Shown here piece by piece: positions 24,203 through 34,184 of a DNA stretch of 64,000 nucleotides (positions within the stretch are counted from its first letter, which is position 1; every line of letters starts with the position of its first letter). The translations under genes were made by a program, and so were the position numbers. Below the pieces are notes generated by a model, which worked only from the letters and a program-made list of their open reading frames with translations, did not search any database and was not told the origin of the DNA. The DNA comes from Abditibacteriaceae bacterium (lineage in GTDB: Bacteria > Armatimonadota > Abditibacteriia > Abditibacteriales > Abditibacteriaceae). Location of the stretch: assembly GCA_019239895.1 (NCBI GenBank), contig JAFAZH010000032.1, positions 123,547 through 187,546 of the forward strand, written 5' to 3'.

Positions 24203-24451
24203 ATGCTAATCTCTTACGAGCCTAATTCAGATGTTTTAACGATTACTTTGCAAGCCGCGCCCGCCGCGCAAACGCAAATGCAGGGGACTGTCACGGTTGG
24301 ATTTGATGCGGGTGGCAATGTCGTTTCCGCCGCGATTCCCAATGCCAGCAGTGTGTTGTGGGAAAATGGCGGCCAAGTCAATGTGATGCTGCCGACACCG
24401 GCGGCCACAACTGTGGTGGAAACAACGCGGGTGGTGGAACGCCCGTTGTAA
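24203..24451 (+). CDS. DUF2283-like small protein
   Basis: 82 residues from the ATG at 24203, chosen because CAGGAGCG stands just upstream; an upstream ATG at 24167 lacks a site. MLISYEPNSDVLTITL and VTVGFDAGGNVVSAAIPNAS follow the pattern [Y]-[DE]-P-x-x-D-x-L-x-I... D-x-x-G-x-[VL] of DUF2283. The C-terminus is a Thr/Val-rich tail. Function unknown; the family is small and soluble. Confidence 0.65.
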   Translation: MLISYEPNSDVLTITLQAAPAAQTQMQGTVTVGFDAGGNVVSAAIPNASSVLWENGGQVNVMLPTPAATTVVETTRVVERPL

Positions 24452-24472
24452 TGGGTTGTCCTGGAGGTTCTA

Positions 24473-24916
24473 TCAATCCTCGGCTGATGGTGGCTCTATT
24501 GGTTTGCCGCTATTGCCTCTTTCGCGCACAAAGCTGCCCAGAATGCCGTTGATGAATTTGGCCGAATCCGCCGTCGAGTAACGCTTGGCTAACTCGACGG
24601 CTTCGTTGATGCTGACGCTCTGGGGAATATCATCACGATAGATGATTTCATAGAGCGCCAGACGCAGCAGGTTGCGGTCGGCATTCGCCATGCGTTCCAG
24701 AGTCCAACCTGCCGCATAGCGTGTGATGAAGGCATCCAATTCAGAATGCGCCAGCCACGCCCCGCGTGCCAGTTCGACCGCGAAGTTCCACACATCATCG
24801 GTGGCTTCGGTGGTCTCGCGTGCCGCCGTAAAGACTTCCTCTAACGGCACATCCCCCACATCGCATTGAAACAAAAGTCTAAATGCTAATTCACGTCCAC
24901 TCCGTCGTTTACCCAT
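24473..24916 (-). CDS. nusB: Transcription antitermination factor NusB
   Basis: 147 residues, all-helical. RRSGRELAFRLLFQCD at the N-terminus, then RMANADRNLLRLALYEIIY and VSINEAVELAKRYSTADSAKFINGILG are diagnostic. NusB binds boxA RNA with NusE to modify RNA polymerase on rRNA operons. It is the last gene after accB and accC on the same strand, as in Bacillus where nusB follows accBC. Confidence 0.96.
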   Translation of the reverse strand: MGKRRSGRELAFRLLFQCDVGDVPLEEVFTAARETTEATDDVWNFAVELARGAWLAHSELDAFITRYAAGWTLERMANADRNLLRLALYEIIYRDDIPQSVSINEAVELAKRYSTADSAKFINGILGSFVRERGNSGKPIEPPSAED

Positions 24917-24933
24917 TATCGTTTATTATTGTT

Positions 24934-25072
24934 AACCACAGAGACACAGAGGCAGAGATTTTAGAGTTAAAAAGAGCAACTGCATCAGTATCGTAAATCA
25001 TAAATTGCAACTTCAATGATTATTTCTCTTCCCTTCTCAAAATCTTCTCTGTGCCTCTGTGTCTCTGTGGTT
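24934..25072. repeat. 20-nt perfect inverted repeat, ACACAGAG units
   Basis: Arms 24934-24953 and 25053-25072 are exact reverse complements (AACCACAGAGACACAGAGGC). Pairing continues imperfectly inward (AGATTTTAGAG/CTCAAAATCTTCTCT). It fills the accC-nusB gap. CACAGAG-type repeats are dispersed in many bacterial genomes. Confidence 0.93.
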
Positions 25073-25083
25073 ATAAATTAAAA

Positions 25084-26430
<1,347 letters not shown>

Positions 26431-26447
26431 AGCTTGGAATGAAACAC

Positions 26448-27002
26448 TTACGGAGCTTCGCCAGAATCGGGCACCTTAGGTTGCATATCCGGAATTTTGA
26501 TGCCGCCTGGCCCCACTGTACCTGGAGATCCTGCATTACCTGGTGGATTAGCCGCTGGTGCCCCTGCGCCCGGCGCATTGGGTGCCCCAGTGCCAGGTGC
26601 CGGGCCGCTGCCCTGGGCCGAGATAGAACCTGTAGCCGGATCATAAACGAGCGGCTTGCCATCTAAAGGATTGACCCACATTTCAGGCGGGAAACCTCTG
26701 CCATAAGAACTATTCTTCAACTCATCGAGCGAGGCAGGCACTTTGCCATCATTATCATTTTTATACATCGAGATGGCCATGCGAATCTGCGACAGGTTAC
26801 TCTCTAATGACACATCCTTGGCCCGGTCAATACTCTGGCGTGCCACGCTATGCTCCGACTGCCCGTTTTGTCCGACGCGTGGCCCCAGAAACATCATATA
26901 GAGGACGATAAGGATAAAAGCGACGGCTAACAGGCCAATCAATGATTGACCACGACGCCGTGCCGCAGTTGGAGCCACCAAACGAGATTTGACCGGTGTC
27001 AT
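26448..27002 (-). CDS. Type II secretion/pilus-type pseudopilin-like protein
   Basis: 184 residues. A basic start (RRRGQ) precedes a hydrophobic helix SLIGLLAVAFILIVLYMMFLG, followed by DRAKDVSLESNLSQIRMAISMYKNDN and SLDELKNSSYGRGFPPEMWVNP, the pattern of GspG-like major pseudopilins with PLDGKPLVYDPATG. The usual G|FTLIE cleavage site is replaced by G|QSLIG, so processing is uncertain. The last 55 residues are Pro/Gly/Ala-rich. It sits inside the acc operon between accB and accC. Confidence 0.75.
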   Translation of the reverse strand: MTPVKSRLVAPTAARRRGQSLIGLLAVAFILIVLYMMFLGPRVGQNGQSEHSVARQSIDRAKDVSLESNLSQIRMAISMYKNDNDGKVPASLDELKNSSYGRGFPPEMWVNPLDGKPLVYDPATGSISAQGSGPAPGTGAPNAPGAGAPAANPPGNAGSPGTVGPGGIKIPDMQPKVPDSGEAP

Positions 27003-27036
27003 AAATCCATCTCCTCTTATGCCTTTGCCTTTATAT

Positions 27037-27549
27037 TTATGCCTCTAAACTTTCTAAGAGCATGAGAACCTGGCCATATTCCACACCCTGGCCTTCTGTA
27101 GCCAATACTTCTAAAATCTTTCCACCACTTGGTGCCAGAATATCATTGGGCACTTTCAGCGATTCTACTGCCCCCAAGACCTGTCCGGCCCGCACTGTAT
27201 CCCCCGCTTTAAGTGGTGGTTCGCCCTCCCGGAAAAGTCCCACCGCAGTTGCCGTAATCGTAACCGGTGCGGAAGTAGCCTGTGCAGTTTCAGTAACTAC
27301 CAGAGTGTCTGCGGTATCCGGGGCGGTTATGCCTGTACTTGATTCATCAAAAGCGTGTGCCACTGGTAGGGCTGTGCCCGGAAAAACAGCGGGCGCCGGT
27401 ATAACTGACACGGGTGCAGGTGTAGCGCGACGGATGAGGAGACGGCAATAGGGCACGTCTTGATCGGTGGATTCGATAGAAATCTCAGCCAGATTGTTCT
27501 GTTGCAGCAGTTGCGCCACCGCGCGCACATCATCAAGAGAAAATTGCAT
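27037..27549 (-). CDS. accB: Biotin carboxyl carrier protein of acetyl-CoA carboxylase
   Basis: 170 residues from MQFSLDDVRAVAQLLQ at 27549, the family-typical start; the open frame upstream overlaps the divergent htrA leader and is unlikely to be used. The Ala/Thr/Pro linker spans about residues 42-95. The biotinyl domain has GDTVRAGQVLGAVESLKVPNDI and ends GQGVEYGQVLMLLE. The attachment site reads ESLKVPN instead of the usual EAMKM/ESMKL, so both flanking Met residues are replaced. The Lys is retained. Confidence 0.88.
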   Translation of the reverse strand: MQFSLDDVRAVAQLLQQNNLAEISIESTDQDVPYCRLLIRRATPAPVSVIPAPAVFPGTALPVAHAFDESSTGITAPDTADTLVVTETAQATSAPVTITATAVGLFREGEPPLKAGDTVRAGQVLGAVESLKVPNDILAPSGGKILEVLATEGQGVEYGQVLMLLESLEA

Positions 27550-27615
27550 GGCAGAAACAGTATAACATTCGTTGTGAGGTGTCGGTGGCACGCGAATTGT
27601 GACCTCTACGTTTGG

Positions 27616-27633
27616 TATAATTTTGAAGAGGAG
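27616..27633 (+). promoter_or_regulatory. Extended -10 promoter and ribosome binding site of htrA
   Basis: TGGTATAAT at 27613-27621 is an extended -10. GAAGAGGAG at 27625-27633 lies at good spacing from the ATG at 27644, which decides that start over an upstream GTG at 27599. No clear -35 is present, as expected for extended -10 promoters. Confidence 0.6.
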
Positions 27634-27643
27634 TCTTTTACCC

Positions 27644-29275
27644 ATGCAAGAGCCGCTGCCGCGCCCGGAGTCTGAGGCATTCGCGGGGTCGTCAGAAACT
27701 ACAACTGCTACCGAGCCGTCTCCTGTCCCGCCCGTTGTGAATGGCGCGCGGCATGACACGCTATTGCATAATACTGTCGGCGACCAAGAGGCGACAGCCT
27801 TTAGCTCTGTGCCCGAAGCGCAATCATCAACGGAGAATGGCGGCGTTGTGGGAACAGTTGCCGCTCATTCTGGTATTCCCCTGGAGACACCTGCTGCTGC
27901 CGCGCCAAACCCCACACCACAGCCAGTGGCTTTTCAGCCGGGTGTGGCAGAATCAGCAGTAACGGCACCATCTTATGCACCATTACCAGATACTCCATTA
28001 CCGAATACGCCATTACCGAATACGCCATTACCGCAAAACCCTGCTAATAATTGGGGACAGCATAGCACAGTTATAACGGCTTCTGCTCCGGTGCGCGAAC
28101 CAATCGCCCCGGAAGTGATGCGACCTCCTGCCACCAATCCTTTTACTATGATGCTCATCGGCGGCGTCCTCGCCTGTGCCCTCATTGGATTAGGCATGTT
28201 CTTGCAGTCGCTACGTGGACATACTGGGCCACTTGATCCCATCAGCTATGTCGGCACCACCTCTTCGGAAAGCGGGAATGCGATTGTTGAAGCTGTGCGT
28301 CGGGTCGGGCCTGCCGTGCTCAATGTGGACAGCCGGTTCGGTAAAAGCGGCCCATCGGATTTTTTGCCTGATCCCGGTTCGGATGCCCAACCCCGCGAGG
28401 GCAAAGGCACTGGCGTTATCATTAATTCTAAGCGTGGTTTGATGTTGACCAACGCGCATGTGGTGGCAGGTGCTCAGAAGATTCAGGTGATGACCCGCGA
28501 CGGTGATGTTTATACGGGTCGTATCATTGGCACAGATCGCATGTCGGATGTGGCAGTCGTTGAGGTTTCCAGTAAATCACTGCCCGAAGCGAAGTTGGCC
28601 CCTCTTAAAAACTCGCGTGATCTAGCGATTGGCCAATGGGCTATTGCCATCGGTAATCCCTTCGCGCAGGCCAACACAGTAACAGTTGGGGTTGTCTCCG
28701 CTACCGGACGCGCCATCCCGGTGCCGGGACGTAATGGGTCAACTTTGCAGCTAACCGATATGATTCAAACCGATGCCGCGATTAACCCTGGTAATAGTGG
28801 CGGCCCCTTGTGCAACATCCGGGGCGAAGTTATTGGTATCAACACAGCGATTTATGGTATTGGCACTGGCCTGGGCTTCAGCATTCCCATCAATAAAGCC
28901 AAAGCGGTGGCAGATCAACTGATTAGCAAGGGTAAAGTTTCCCATCCTTATATTGGCATCCACATGACTTCAGTCACAGATGCTTTAAAGACAGATATGG
29001 GATTACCCGACCCTTATGGAGCCTTGGTGCAGGCGGTGGAACCGAAATCGCCAGCAGCGCAGGCGCAAATCCAAGTGGGTGATACAATTCGCTCTGTGGA
29101 TGGACGCAAGATGAAATCCAGTGAAGACGTGCAACGTTATGTCGGCGGTAAATCGGTGGGCGATGTAATTAAGATTGATATTGTGCGCAATAGTACCGTG
29201 AAGAAGACTTTAACCCTTAAAATTGGCGACCGTCCCGATACCAGCGATGAGCCAGTCGCACCAGCGCAGAAGTAG
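27644..29275 (+). CDS. HtrA/DegP-type membrane-anchored serine protease with PDZ domain
   Basis: 543 residues. A disordered, Pro/Thr-rich N-terminus of about 165 residues, including four PLPxTP-type repeats, precedes one membrane helix (about 169-189). The protease domain has His272 (TNAHVV), Asp302 (SDVAVVEV) and Ser385 (NPGNSGGP). A C-terminal PDZ domain starts near residue 440 (GIHMTSVTDAL...GALVQAVEPKSPAAQAQIQVGD). It is a quality-control protease acting outside the cytoplasmic membrane. The long N-terminal cytoplasmic tail is unusual. Confidence 0.93.
   Translation: MQEPLPRPESEAFAGSSETTTATEPSPVPPVVNGARHDTLLHNTVGDQEATAFSSVPEAQSSTENGGVVGTVAAHSGIPLETPAAAAPNPTPQPVAFQPGVAESAVTAPSYAPLPDTPLPNTPLPNTPLPQNPANNWGQHSTVITASAPVREPIAPEVMRPPATNPFTMMLIGGVLACALIGLGMFLQSLRGHTGPLDPISYVGTTSSESGNAIVEAVRRVGPAVLNVDSRFGKSGPSDFLPDPGSDAQPREGKGTGVIINSKRGLMLTNAHVVAGAQKIQVMTRDGDVYTGRIIGTDRMSDVAVVEVSSKSLPEAKLAPLKNSRDLAIGQWAIAIGNPFAQANTVTVGVVSATGRAIPVPGRNGSTLQLTDMIQTDAAINPGNSGGPLCNIRGEVIGINTAIYGIGTGLGFSIPINKAKAVADQLISKGKVSHPYIGIHMTSVTDALKTDMGLPDPYGALVQAVEPKSPAAQAQIQVGDTIRSVDGRKMKSSEDVQRYVGGKSVGDVIKIDIVRNSTVKKTLTLKIGDRPDTSDEPVAPAQK
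27980..28039 (+). repeat. 15-nt tandem repeat inside htrA
   Basis: Four units of CCATTACCGAATACG type (27980, 27995, 28010, 28025). The two central units are identical. They encode PLPxT pentapeptides in the cytoplasmic linker. Length variation between strains would be likely. Confidence 0.9.
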
Positions 29276-29374
29276 TAAGAAGGCAGAAGTAAGAGGCAAA
29301 ACTAAAAACGAACCTCTTAATTGTAGCTGGTTATGTGGGACTAACGAGATGAGTTAAACCACAAACCTCTGCCC

Positions 29375-29484
29375 TGTCATGCTGAGTCTAGCGAAGCATC
29401 TAATCTGTGGAGTGATGAAGTTACTGTTCAATCTGTTATTCTCAGGACACTCTTACCAGATGCTTCGTTATGCTCAGCATGACA
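29375..29484. repeat. Inverted repeat TGTCATGCTGAG...GAAGCATCT
   Basis: Arms 29375-29401 and 29458-29484 pair over 27 nt with three central mismatches; loop 56 nt. The motif with GAAGCATCT is a dispersed repeat known from several phyla. It occupies the htrA-ruvC gap. A sister family (GTCATTCTGAG...GAAGAATCT) is at 43720-43825. Confidence 0.9.
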
Positions 29485-29569
29485 AGCTATACCGATTAAG
29501 TGATCTAACGGTTGTTACCATTGAAAGACGTTTATTCCTTACGGCTTACTTTCACCTTCCTTCCTAATC

Positions 29570-30283
29570 ATGCCGCCTAAAACGCAACCGTTTGTCCTGC
29601 CCACTCATCATCCCAATGGGCGTGTCGGTTCGACTCTGCGGCGCGTGCGCCGGTTGCAAGGCTTGCCCACCGCACATCGCATCTTAGGTGTTGACCCCGG
29701 TCTGCATCGCACTGGTTATGGGCTTATTGAATTGCGGATTGCGGATTGCGGATTGCGGAATACCCAGGCGCGTAATAATGAGGGGCAGAATGCTGGAGCG
29801 CAGCATAAAGCCACGGCAACTCAGAATCCGCAATCCGCAATCCGCAATCCGCAATTGATTGAAGCTGGTGTGCTCACCGCCAGGGCGACCGATGAACTAC
29901 CACGCCGTTTGCAATCGCTTTATGATGGTTTGTGTGAAGTGCTGCGCGAGCATCAGCCGGATGTAGTAGTGATTGAAGAATTGTTTTCGACTTATGCCCA
30001 TCCTCGCAGTGCGCTTTTGATGGCTCATGCGCGTGGCGTGTTGATGCTGGCGGCCCAGCAAGCGAAAGTGCCGGTGCATCATTTCTTGCCCAATGAAGTT
30101 AAGCAGGTAATTACCGGCAATGGCCATGCGACTAAAGCCGCCGTGCAGTCTGCCGTCCGCTCTCGCCTGCGCTTAGTTACCATGCCCCATCCGCCGGATG
30201 TGGCCGATGCTTTAGCTCTCGCGCTCTGTTTTGCCGCGCGGCAGAGCGTGGGCGAACGCTTGAGGAAGTCATCTGAGGTGTAA
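29570..30283 (+). CDS. ruvC: Holliday junction resolvase RuvC with in-frame palindromic insertion
   Basis: 237 residues, about 60 longer than usual. Catalytic residues are present: Asp42 (ILGVDPGLHRTGYG), Glu136 (VVVIEELF), and Asp210/Asp213 (HPPDVADALALA). About 42 residues (roughly 55-96: RIADCGLRNTQ...NPQSAIRNPQ) between the first and second beta strands are encoded by a 30-nt inverted repeat and its loop. Removing them restores a normal GLIEL-IEAGVL join. The first 36 residues are also extra. RuvC cleaves four-way DNA junctions in the RuvAB complex; ruvA and ruvB are not adjacent. Confidence 0.92.
   Translation: MPPKTQPFVLPTHHPNGRVGSTLRRVRRLQGLPTAHRILGVDPGLHRTGYGLIELRIADCGLRNTQARNNEGQNAGAQHKATATQNPQSAIRNPQLIEAGVLTARATDELPRRLQSLYDGLCEVLREHQPDVVVIEELFSTYAHPRSALLMAHARGVLMLAAQQAKVPVHHFLPNEVKQVITGNGHATKAAVQSAVRSRLRLVTMPHPPDVADALALALCFAARQSVGERLRKSSEV
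29730..29856. repeat. 30-nt perfect inverted repeat of ATTGCGG heptamers inside ruvC
   Basis: Left arm 29730-29759 and right arm 29827-29856 are exact reverse complements. Each arm holds four ATTGCGG units (left 29731-29758). The 67-nt loop contains a further TGCTG/CAGCA hairpin. The whole insertion keeps the ruvC frame open. Confidence 0.97.
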
Positions 30284-30301
30284 ATAATAAATAATAGGAT
30301 T

Positions 30302-31831
30302 ATGGAAACAAAAATTAAGCAGGCTCGCAGTGCTCGTAGCCATGAACCTCGTACCCTCGTAGCTCCCACGCCACTGGTTAGTGAACTTCAGGCTATTGTC
30401 GGGGTGGATGGGGTAATCGCACAGTCCGACGATCTGATGGTTTATGAATGTGATGCTTATGTCGCCGCCAAGCAGCAGCCAAAGACAGTGGTGTTTCCGA
30501 CCACCACTGAGCAAGTGGCAGCGGTGGTGAAAGCGGCCAATCGGCATCAGGTGCCGGTGGTGCCGCGTGGCGCGGGCACCGGGTTAGCGGGGGGGACACT
30601 GGCTGAAACCGATTCGGTGATGATTGTCCTATCGCGTATGAACCAGATTCAAGAAATTGACATTCCCAATCGTTGTGCCCTGGTGGAAGCCGGAGTCGTC
30701 AACCTGCACCTTACCCGTGCTGTCTCGGATCAAGGTTTCTGCTATGCGCCTGATCCATCCAGCCAGGCGGCGTGTACTATCGGCGGCAACATCGCTAATA
30801 ACTCAGGGGGGCCACACACGCTGAAATATGGTGTCACGGTCAATCATACCCTCGGCGTTGAGTTAGTGCTGCCTAATGGCGACGTTGTTTGGTTGGGTGG
30901 CAAGGTGGAAGGAATACCAGGCTATGATCTTTTAGGTCCTTGTGTCGGTAGTGAGGGCACGTTTGGTATTGTGACACGAGCCTGGGTCAAGCTTACCAAA
31001 CTCCCAGAAGCTGCTAACACCATGCTGGCTATCTTTGACGACTTCGATGCCTCAGCCCAGGCGGTCAGCAACATCATTGCGGCTGGTATTATTCCCGCTG
31101 CCTTAGAGATGTTGGATGATGTCTTCCTGCCCTGTATCGAGCAAGCTTATAAGTTTGGCTTTCCTCTTGATGCCGCTGCCATTTTGCTGATTGAGACCGA
31201 TGGCCTGAAAGAAGCGGCTGCCGAAGAAGCGGCACGGGCGGCCCAAATTTGTACGGAGAGCGGAGCGCGTGAAGTACGCACTGCCAAAGACGAAAAAGAA
31301 CGCAAGCATCTATGGGCAGCGCGCAAAGGTGCCTTCGGCGCACTCGGACGCACCTCGCCCAGTTATGTGACACAAGATGGTGTTGTCCCCCGTAGCCGCC
31401 TCGCTGAAATGCTCAAAGAAGTGAAGCGCATTGCCCAGGAACATGATGTACGGGTCGCCAACGTCTTTCATGCGGGCGATGGTAATCTGCATCCCTGCAT
31501 CCTCTTCGATGAGCGCGATACCAGCCAGTTGCCAAGAGTCTTAGAAGCGGGCGAGGCGATTCTGAAACGGTGCATTGATTTTGGCGGCAGTGTCACCGGC
31601 GAGCATGGCATCGGGGTGGAGAAAATTAACCTCATGGAATACGCCTTTACTCCAGAAACTTTAGGGGCTATGAAAGACCTGCGTAATGTTTTTAATCCCG
31701 ATAATCTCTTTAACCCCTCTAAGCTCTTGCCCTCTTCGCGTGGGTGTATCGAAGTTGGTAAGGCTTACCAAAATGCTGCCAGTGCTATTGAGAAGGGTAT
31801 GACTTTCTTGCGGCGCGGTGTGCCATTGTAG
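30302..31831 (+). CDS. glcD: FAD-linked oxidase, GlcD (glycolate oxidase/D-lactate dehydrogenase) type
   Basis: 509 residues. The FAD-binding domain has PVVPRGAGTGLAGGTLAE and IGGNIANNSGGPHTLKYGV, and the C-terminal substrate domain includes VFHAGDGNLHP and GEHGIGVEK, with DLRNVFNPDNLFNPSK near the end. These match GlcD-like flavoprotein 2-hydroxyacid oxidases. glcE and glcF are not adjacent, so substrate and electron acceptor are uncertain. It starts 18 bases after ruvC. Confidence 0.93.
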   Translation: METKIKQARSARSHEPRTLVAPTPLVSELQAIVGVDGVIAQSDDLMVYECDAYVAAKQQPKTVVFPTTTEQVAAVVKAANRHQVPVVPRGAGTGLAGGTLAETDSVMIVLSRMNQIQEIDIPNRCALVEAGVVNLHLTRAVSDQGFCYAPDPSSQAACTIGGNIANNSGGPHTLKYGVTVNHTLGVELVLPNGDVVWLGGKVEGIPGYDLLGPCVGSEGTFGIVTRAWVKLTKLPEAANTMLAIFDDFDASAQAVSNIIAAGIIPAALEMLDDVFLPCIEQAYKFGFPLDAAAILLIETDGLKEAAAEEAARAAQICTESGAREVRTAKDEKERKHLWAARKGAFGALGRTSPSYVTQDGVVPRSRLAEMLKEVKRIAQEHDVRVANVFHAGDGNLHPCILFDERDTSQLPRVLEAGEAILKRCIDFGGSVTGEHGIGVEKINLMEYAFTPETLGAMKDLRNVFNPDNLFNPSKLLPSSRGCIEVGKAYQNAASAIEKGMTFLRRGVPL

Positions 31832-31864
31832 AATATCACTTATGCGGAAGTGGAGGTGAGGCAA

Positions 31865-32419
31865 ATGGTCGAAACACTAGCGGCTCTGATGACAGCCGAT
31901 GAGTTTTTTACCATGTCGTTCCCAGATGGTAGAGCAGAATTAATTCAGGGGGAGGTCTTTCAAATGAGTCCAGCCGGTGGCGAGCATGGCACTTTGGCTA
32001 TGCGCTTGGGAGGACGCTTATTTGCCTATGTGGAAACTCATAAATTAGGTGAAGTCTGCGCGGCAGAAACAGGTTTTATCATCGCGCGTAACCCTGATAC
32101 TGTCCGCGCTCCTGACACGGCTTTTATATCCAATGAGCGGTTAACTGGTGTGACACGCCCTAAAAAGTTTTGGCCCTTTGCCCCGGATTTAGCCGTCGAA
32201 GTCGTCTCGCCAGGGGATACGGCTGAGGAGATCGAGCAGAAAGTGAAGGATTGGTTTAGTGGTGGTACGCGCCTGGTCTGGATTGCCTATCCCTCATCTC
32301 AAACCATTCATATCTATCATTCAGCAATTAGCGTGCAGATATTACAAAAAGGTGACGTCCTCACCGGCGATGATGTGGTGCCTGGATTCTCTTGTGCGGT
32401 CGCTGATATCTTTGTTTAG
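31865..32419 (+). CDS. Uma2-family (DUF820) putative restriction-endonuclease-like protein
   Basis: 184 residues from the ATG at 31865, which follows a strong GGAGGTGAGG; an in-frame GTG at 31850 is less likely. MTADEFFTMS, RAELIQGEVFQMSPAG, VRAPDTAFIS, PDLAVEVVSPGDTAEEIEQK and LVWIAYPSSQTIHIY follow the Uma2 pattern with PD-(D/E)xK core D...EV. The family is abundant in cyanobacteria and related groups, function unproven. Confidence 0.92.
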   Translation: MVETLAALMTADEFFTMSFPDGRAELIQGEVFQMSPAGGEHGTLAMRLGGRLFAYVETHKLGEVCAAETGFIIARNPDTVRAPDTAFISNERLTGVTRPKKFWPFAPDLAVEVVSPGDTAEEIEQKVKDWFSGGTRLVWIAYPSSQTIHIYHSAISVQILQKGDVLTGDDVVPGFSCAVADIFV

Positions 32420-32439
32420 GGGCTAATTGCTGTTGGGTG

Positions 32440-34176
32440 TCATTTATCAGATTGGATGCCTACCCCTTCCGTAATAGCGAGTATCTGGTTGGCCTTAACA
32501 TGCTGCAATATGTCCACTTGATGGCTGGGCCATTCAATTTTGACGGTATCGGCGTAATCGGCATTACCTAAACCAAAGTGAACGCGTAGATCATTCGCTG
32601 AGGCAAAAGAATAGGCAGAATGGACTTCATCATAGAAAGTTTTGCCGTTAACCGTCACGAAAACTTTGGCCCCTATCCCATCACGGTTACTCTTGCGGCC
32701 TGTAAGCTTGGCTTCTAACCAATGATTGTGGTTGCCGTTTTTATTGATTAGCAAGGCGGGCTTGTCATTATTATTAGCCAGCAATACGTCAATATCTCCA
32801 TCATTATCTACATCGCCGAACGCCGCGCCACGGGCCATGCGCTTTTCATGAAACCAAGGCCCGGCCTGAGCAGACACATCGCGGAATTTGCCATTTCCCA
32901 AATTAAGAAACAGTTGACACGGCTGTTTAACTTCGGCCCCTGGAGTTACCTGGGCCGGGAACAACTGGACGTGACCATTGGCTATAAAACAGTCGAGCAG
33001 CGTATCATTGTTAAAGTCGCGCAAGGCTGTGCCCCAGCCAACCTTTTTCATGGTCATCGCCCCTAAGTTTGCTTCTTGGTTGACATCAGCGAATAATTCA
33101 CCATCCAGATTGTGATAAAGGTTAGCCCCTTCGAGCCAGTAATTAGTGACTAAAATATCAGGGCGCAGGTCATTATCATAATCGCGTGCATCCACGCCCA
33201 TACTGGCGAGAGGCTGGCCTTGATCATTGAAGGCAACTCCTCGCTCCACCGCCATTTCTTTAAAGGTGCCATTGCCCTGATTGATGTAGAGTAAATTAGG
33301 TGTCAGGTCACAGGTGACATAGAGATCAGGCCAGCCATTCTTATCAAAATCTGCGGCGACCACGCCTAAGGCTTTGTTATAGTTGCTAATAACGCCAGCC
33401 GCACGAGTTACATCGGTAAAAGTGCCATCTCCATTATTGCGGTACAGCACTGATTGGGTGGGAGGAAAATAACCGGGCGGGCAGTAATCTCGCTGCCGAC
33501 CCGCTATGCCACAGGCCACATCAGCGCCAGGGTGATATTTAATGTAGCGGCAGATAAAGAGATCGAGGTGGCCGTCGTTATTGTAGTCAAAGAAAACGGC
33601 GCTGGTCCAGAAGCCGTCACCTTTAAGACCCGCTTTAGAGGTCACATCGGTAAAGGTGCCATTGCCATTATTATGGTACAGAATGCAATCGCCAAAGTTA
33701 GTGACTAACAGATCATCATAGCCGTCGTTATCGTAGTCACCTACCGCACACCCAATGCCATAAGTTTTCTTACCATTAACGATACCTGTGACTTTCGCCT
33801 TTTGCGTAACATCGGTAAATGAACCATCATGGTTATTATGATAAAGGGTATTGACAACGGATGGTTGACCCTTCTCACCCGGCCACGGCCCGGCTTGTAC
33901 CATATAAGCATCTAACCAGCCGTCGTTATCATAATCGAACAGGGCGCAGCCGGGGCCTACAATTTCTGGATAGTAAAAATGTCCATTGCTGAAATTGTGA
34001 TGCACGAAATGAATGCCAGCGCGTGCAGCCTCGTCGGCAAATTGAGGGATCAACAGAGGTTGAGGCTGGGGGACTGGCGGAGGCTTGGCGGTTGGCAGCT
34101 CCTGGTGGTGGCCACAACCAGTGAGGAGAAGCCAATATCCCAGGAGCAAAATCAGGCGGCTCAATCTTGTCATCAT
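32440..34176 (-). CDS. Lipoprotein with FG-GAP/VCBS repeats and ASPIC-UnbV domain
   Basis: 578 residues. Lipoprotein signal with lipobox LLTGC (Cys about 21). About seven FG-GAP beta-propeller repeats with calcium-binding-like DxDxDG loops (for example FDYDNDGWLDAYMV, GDYDNDGYDDLLVTN, ADFDKNGWPDLYV). The C-terminal ASPIC/UnbV domain contains SNRDGIGAKV and HFGLG. The family resembles CRTAC1; role probably extracellular binding. It ends up next to a TPR gene, eight bases away on the same strand, a common pairing. Confidence 0.93.
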   Translation of the reverse strand: MMTRLSRLILLLGYWLLLTGCGHHQELPTAKPPPVPQPQPLLIPQFADEAARAGIHFVHHNFSNGHFYYPEIVGPGCALFDYDNDGWLDAYMVQAGPWPGEKGQPSVVNTLYHNNHDGSFTDVTQKAKVTGIVNGKKTYGIGCAVGDYDNDGYDDLLVTNFGDCILYHNNGNGTFTDVTSKAGLKGDGFWTSAVFFDYNNDGHLDLFICRYIKYHPGADVACGIAGRQRDYCPPGYFPPTQSVLYRNNGDGTFTDVTRAAGVISNYNKALGVVAADFDKNGWPDLYVTCDLTPNLLYINQGNGTFKEMAVERGVAFNDQGQPLASMGVDARDYDNDLRPDILVTNYWLEGANLYHNLDGELFADVNQEANLGAMTMKKVGWGTALRDFNNDTLLDCFIANGHVQLFPAQVTPGAEVKQPCQLFLNLGNGKFRDVSAQAGPWFHEKRMARGAAFGDVDNDGDIDVLLANNNDKPALLINKNGNHNHWLEAKLTGRKSNRDGIGAKVFVTVNGKTFYDEVHSAYSFASANDLRVHFGLGNADYADTVKIEWPSHQVDILQHVKANQILAITEGVGIQSDK

Positions 34177-34184
34177 AGATTGAT

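Noticed and set aside
27037..27759. 240-residue AccB
   Set aside because: The extra N-terminus overlaps the htrA promoter and start, while MQFSLDDV at 27549 is the usual AccB start.
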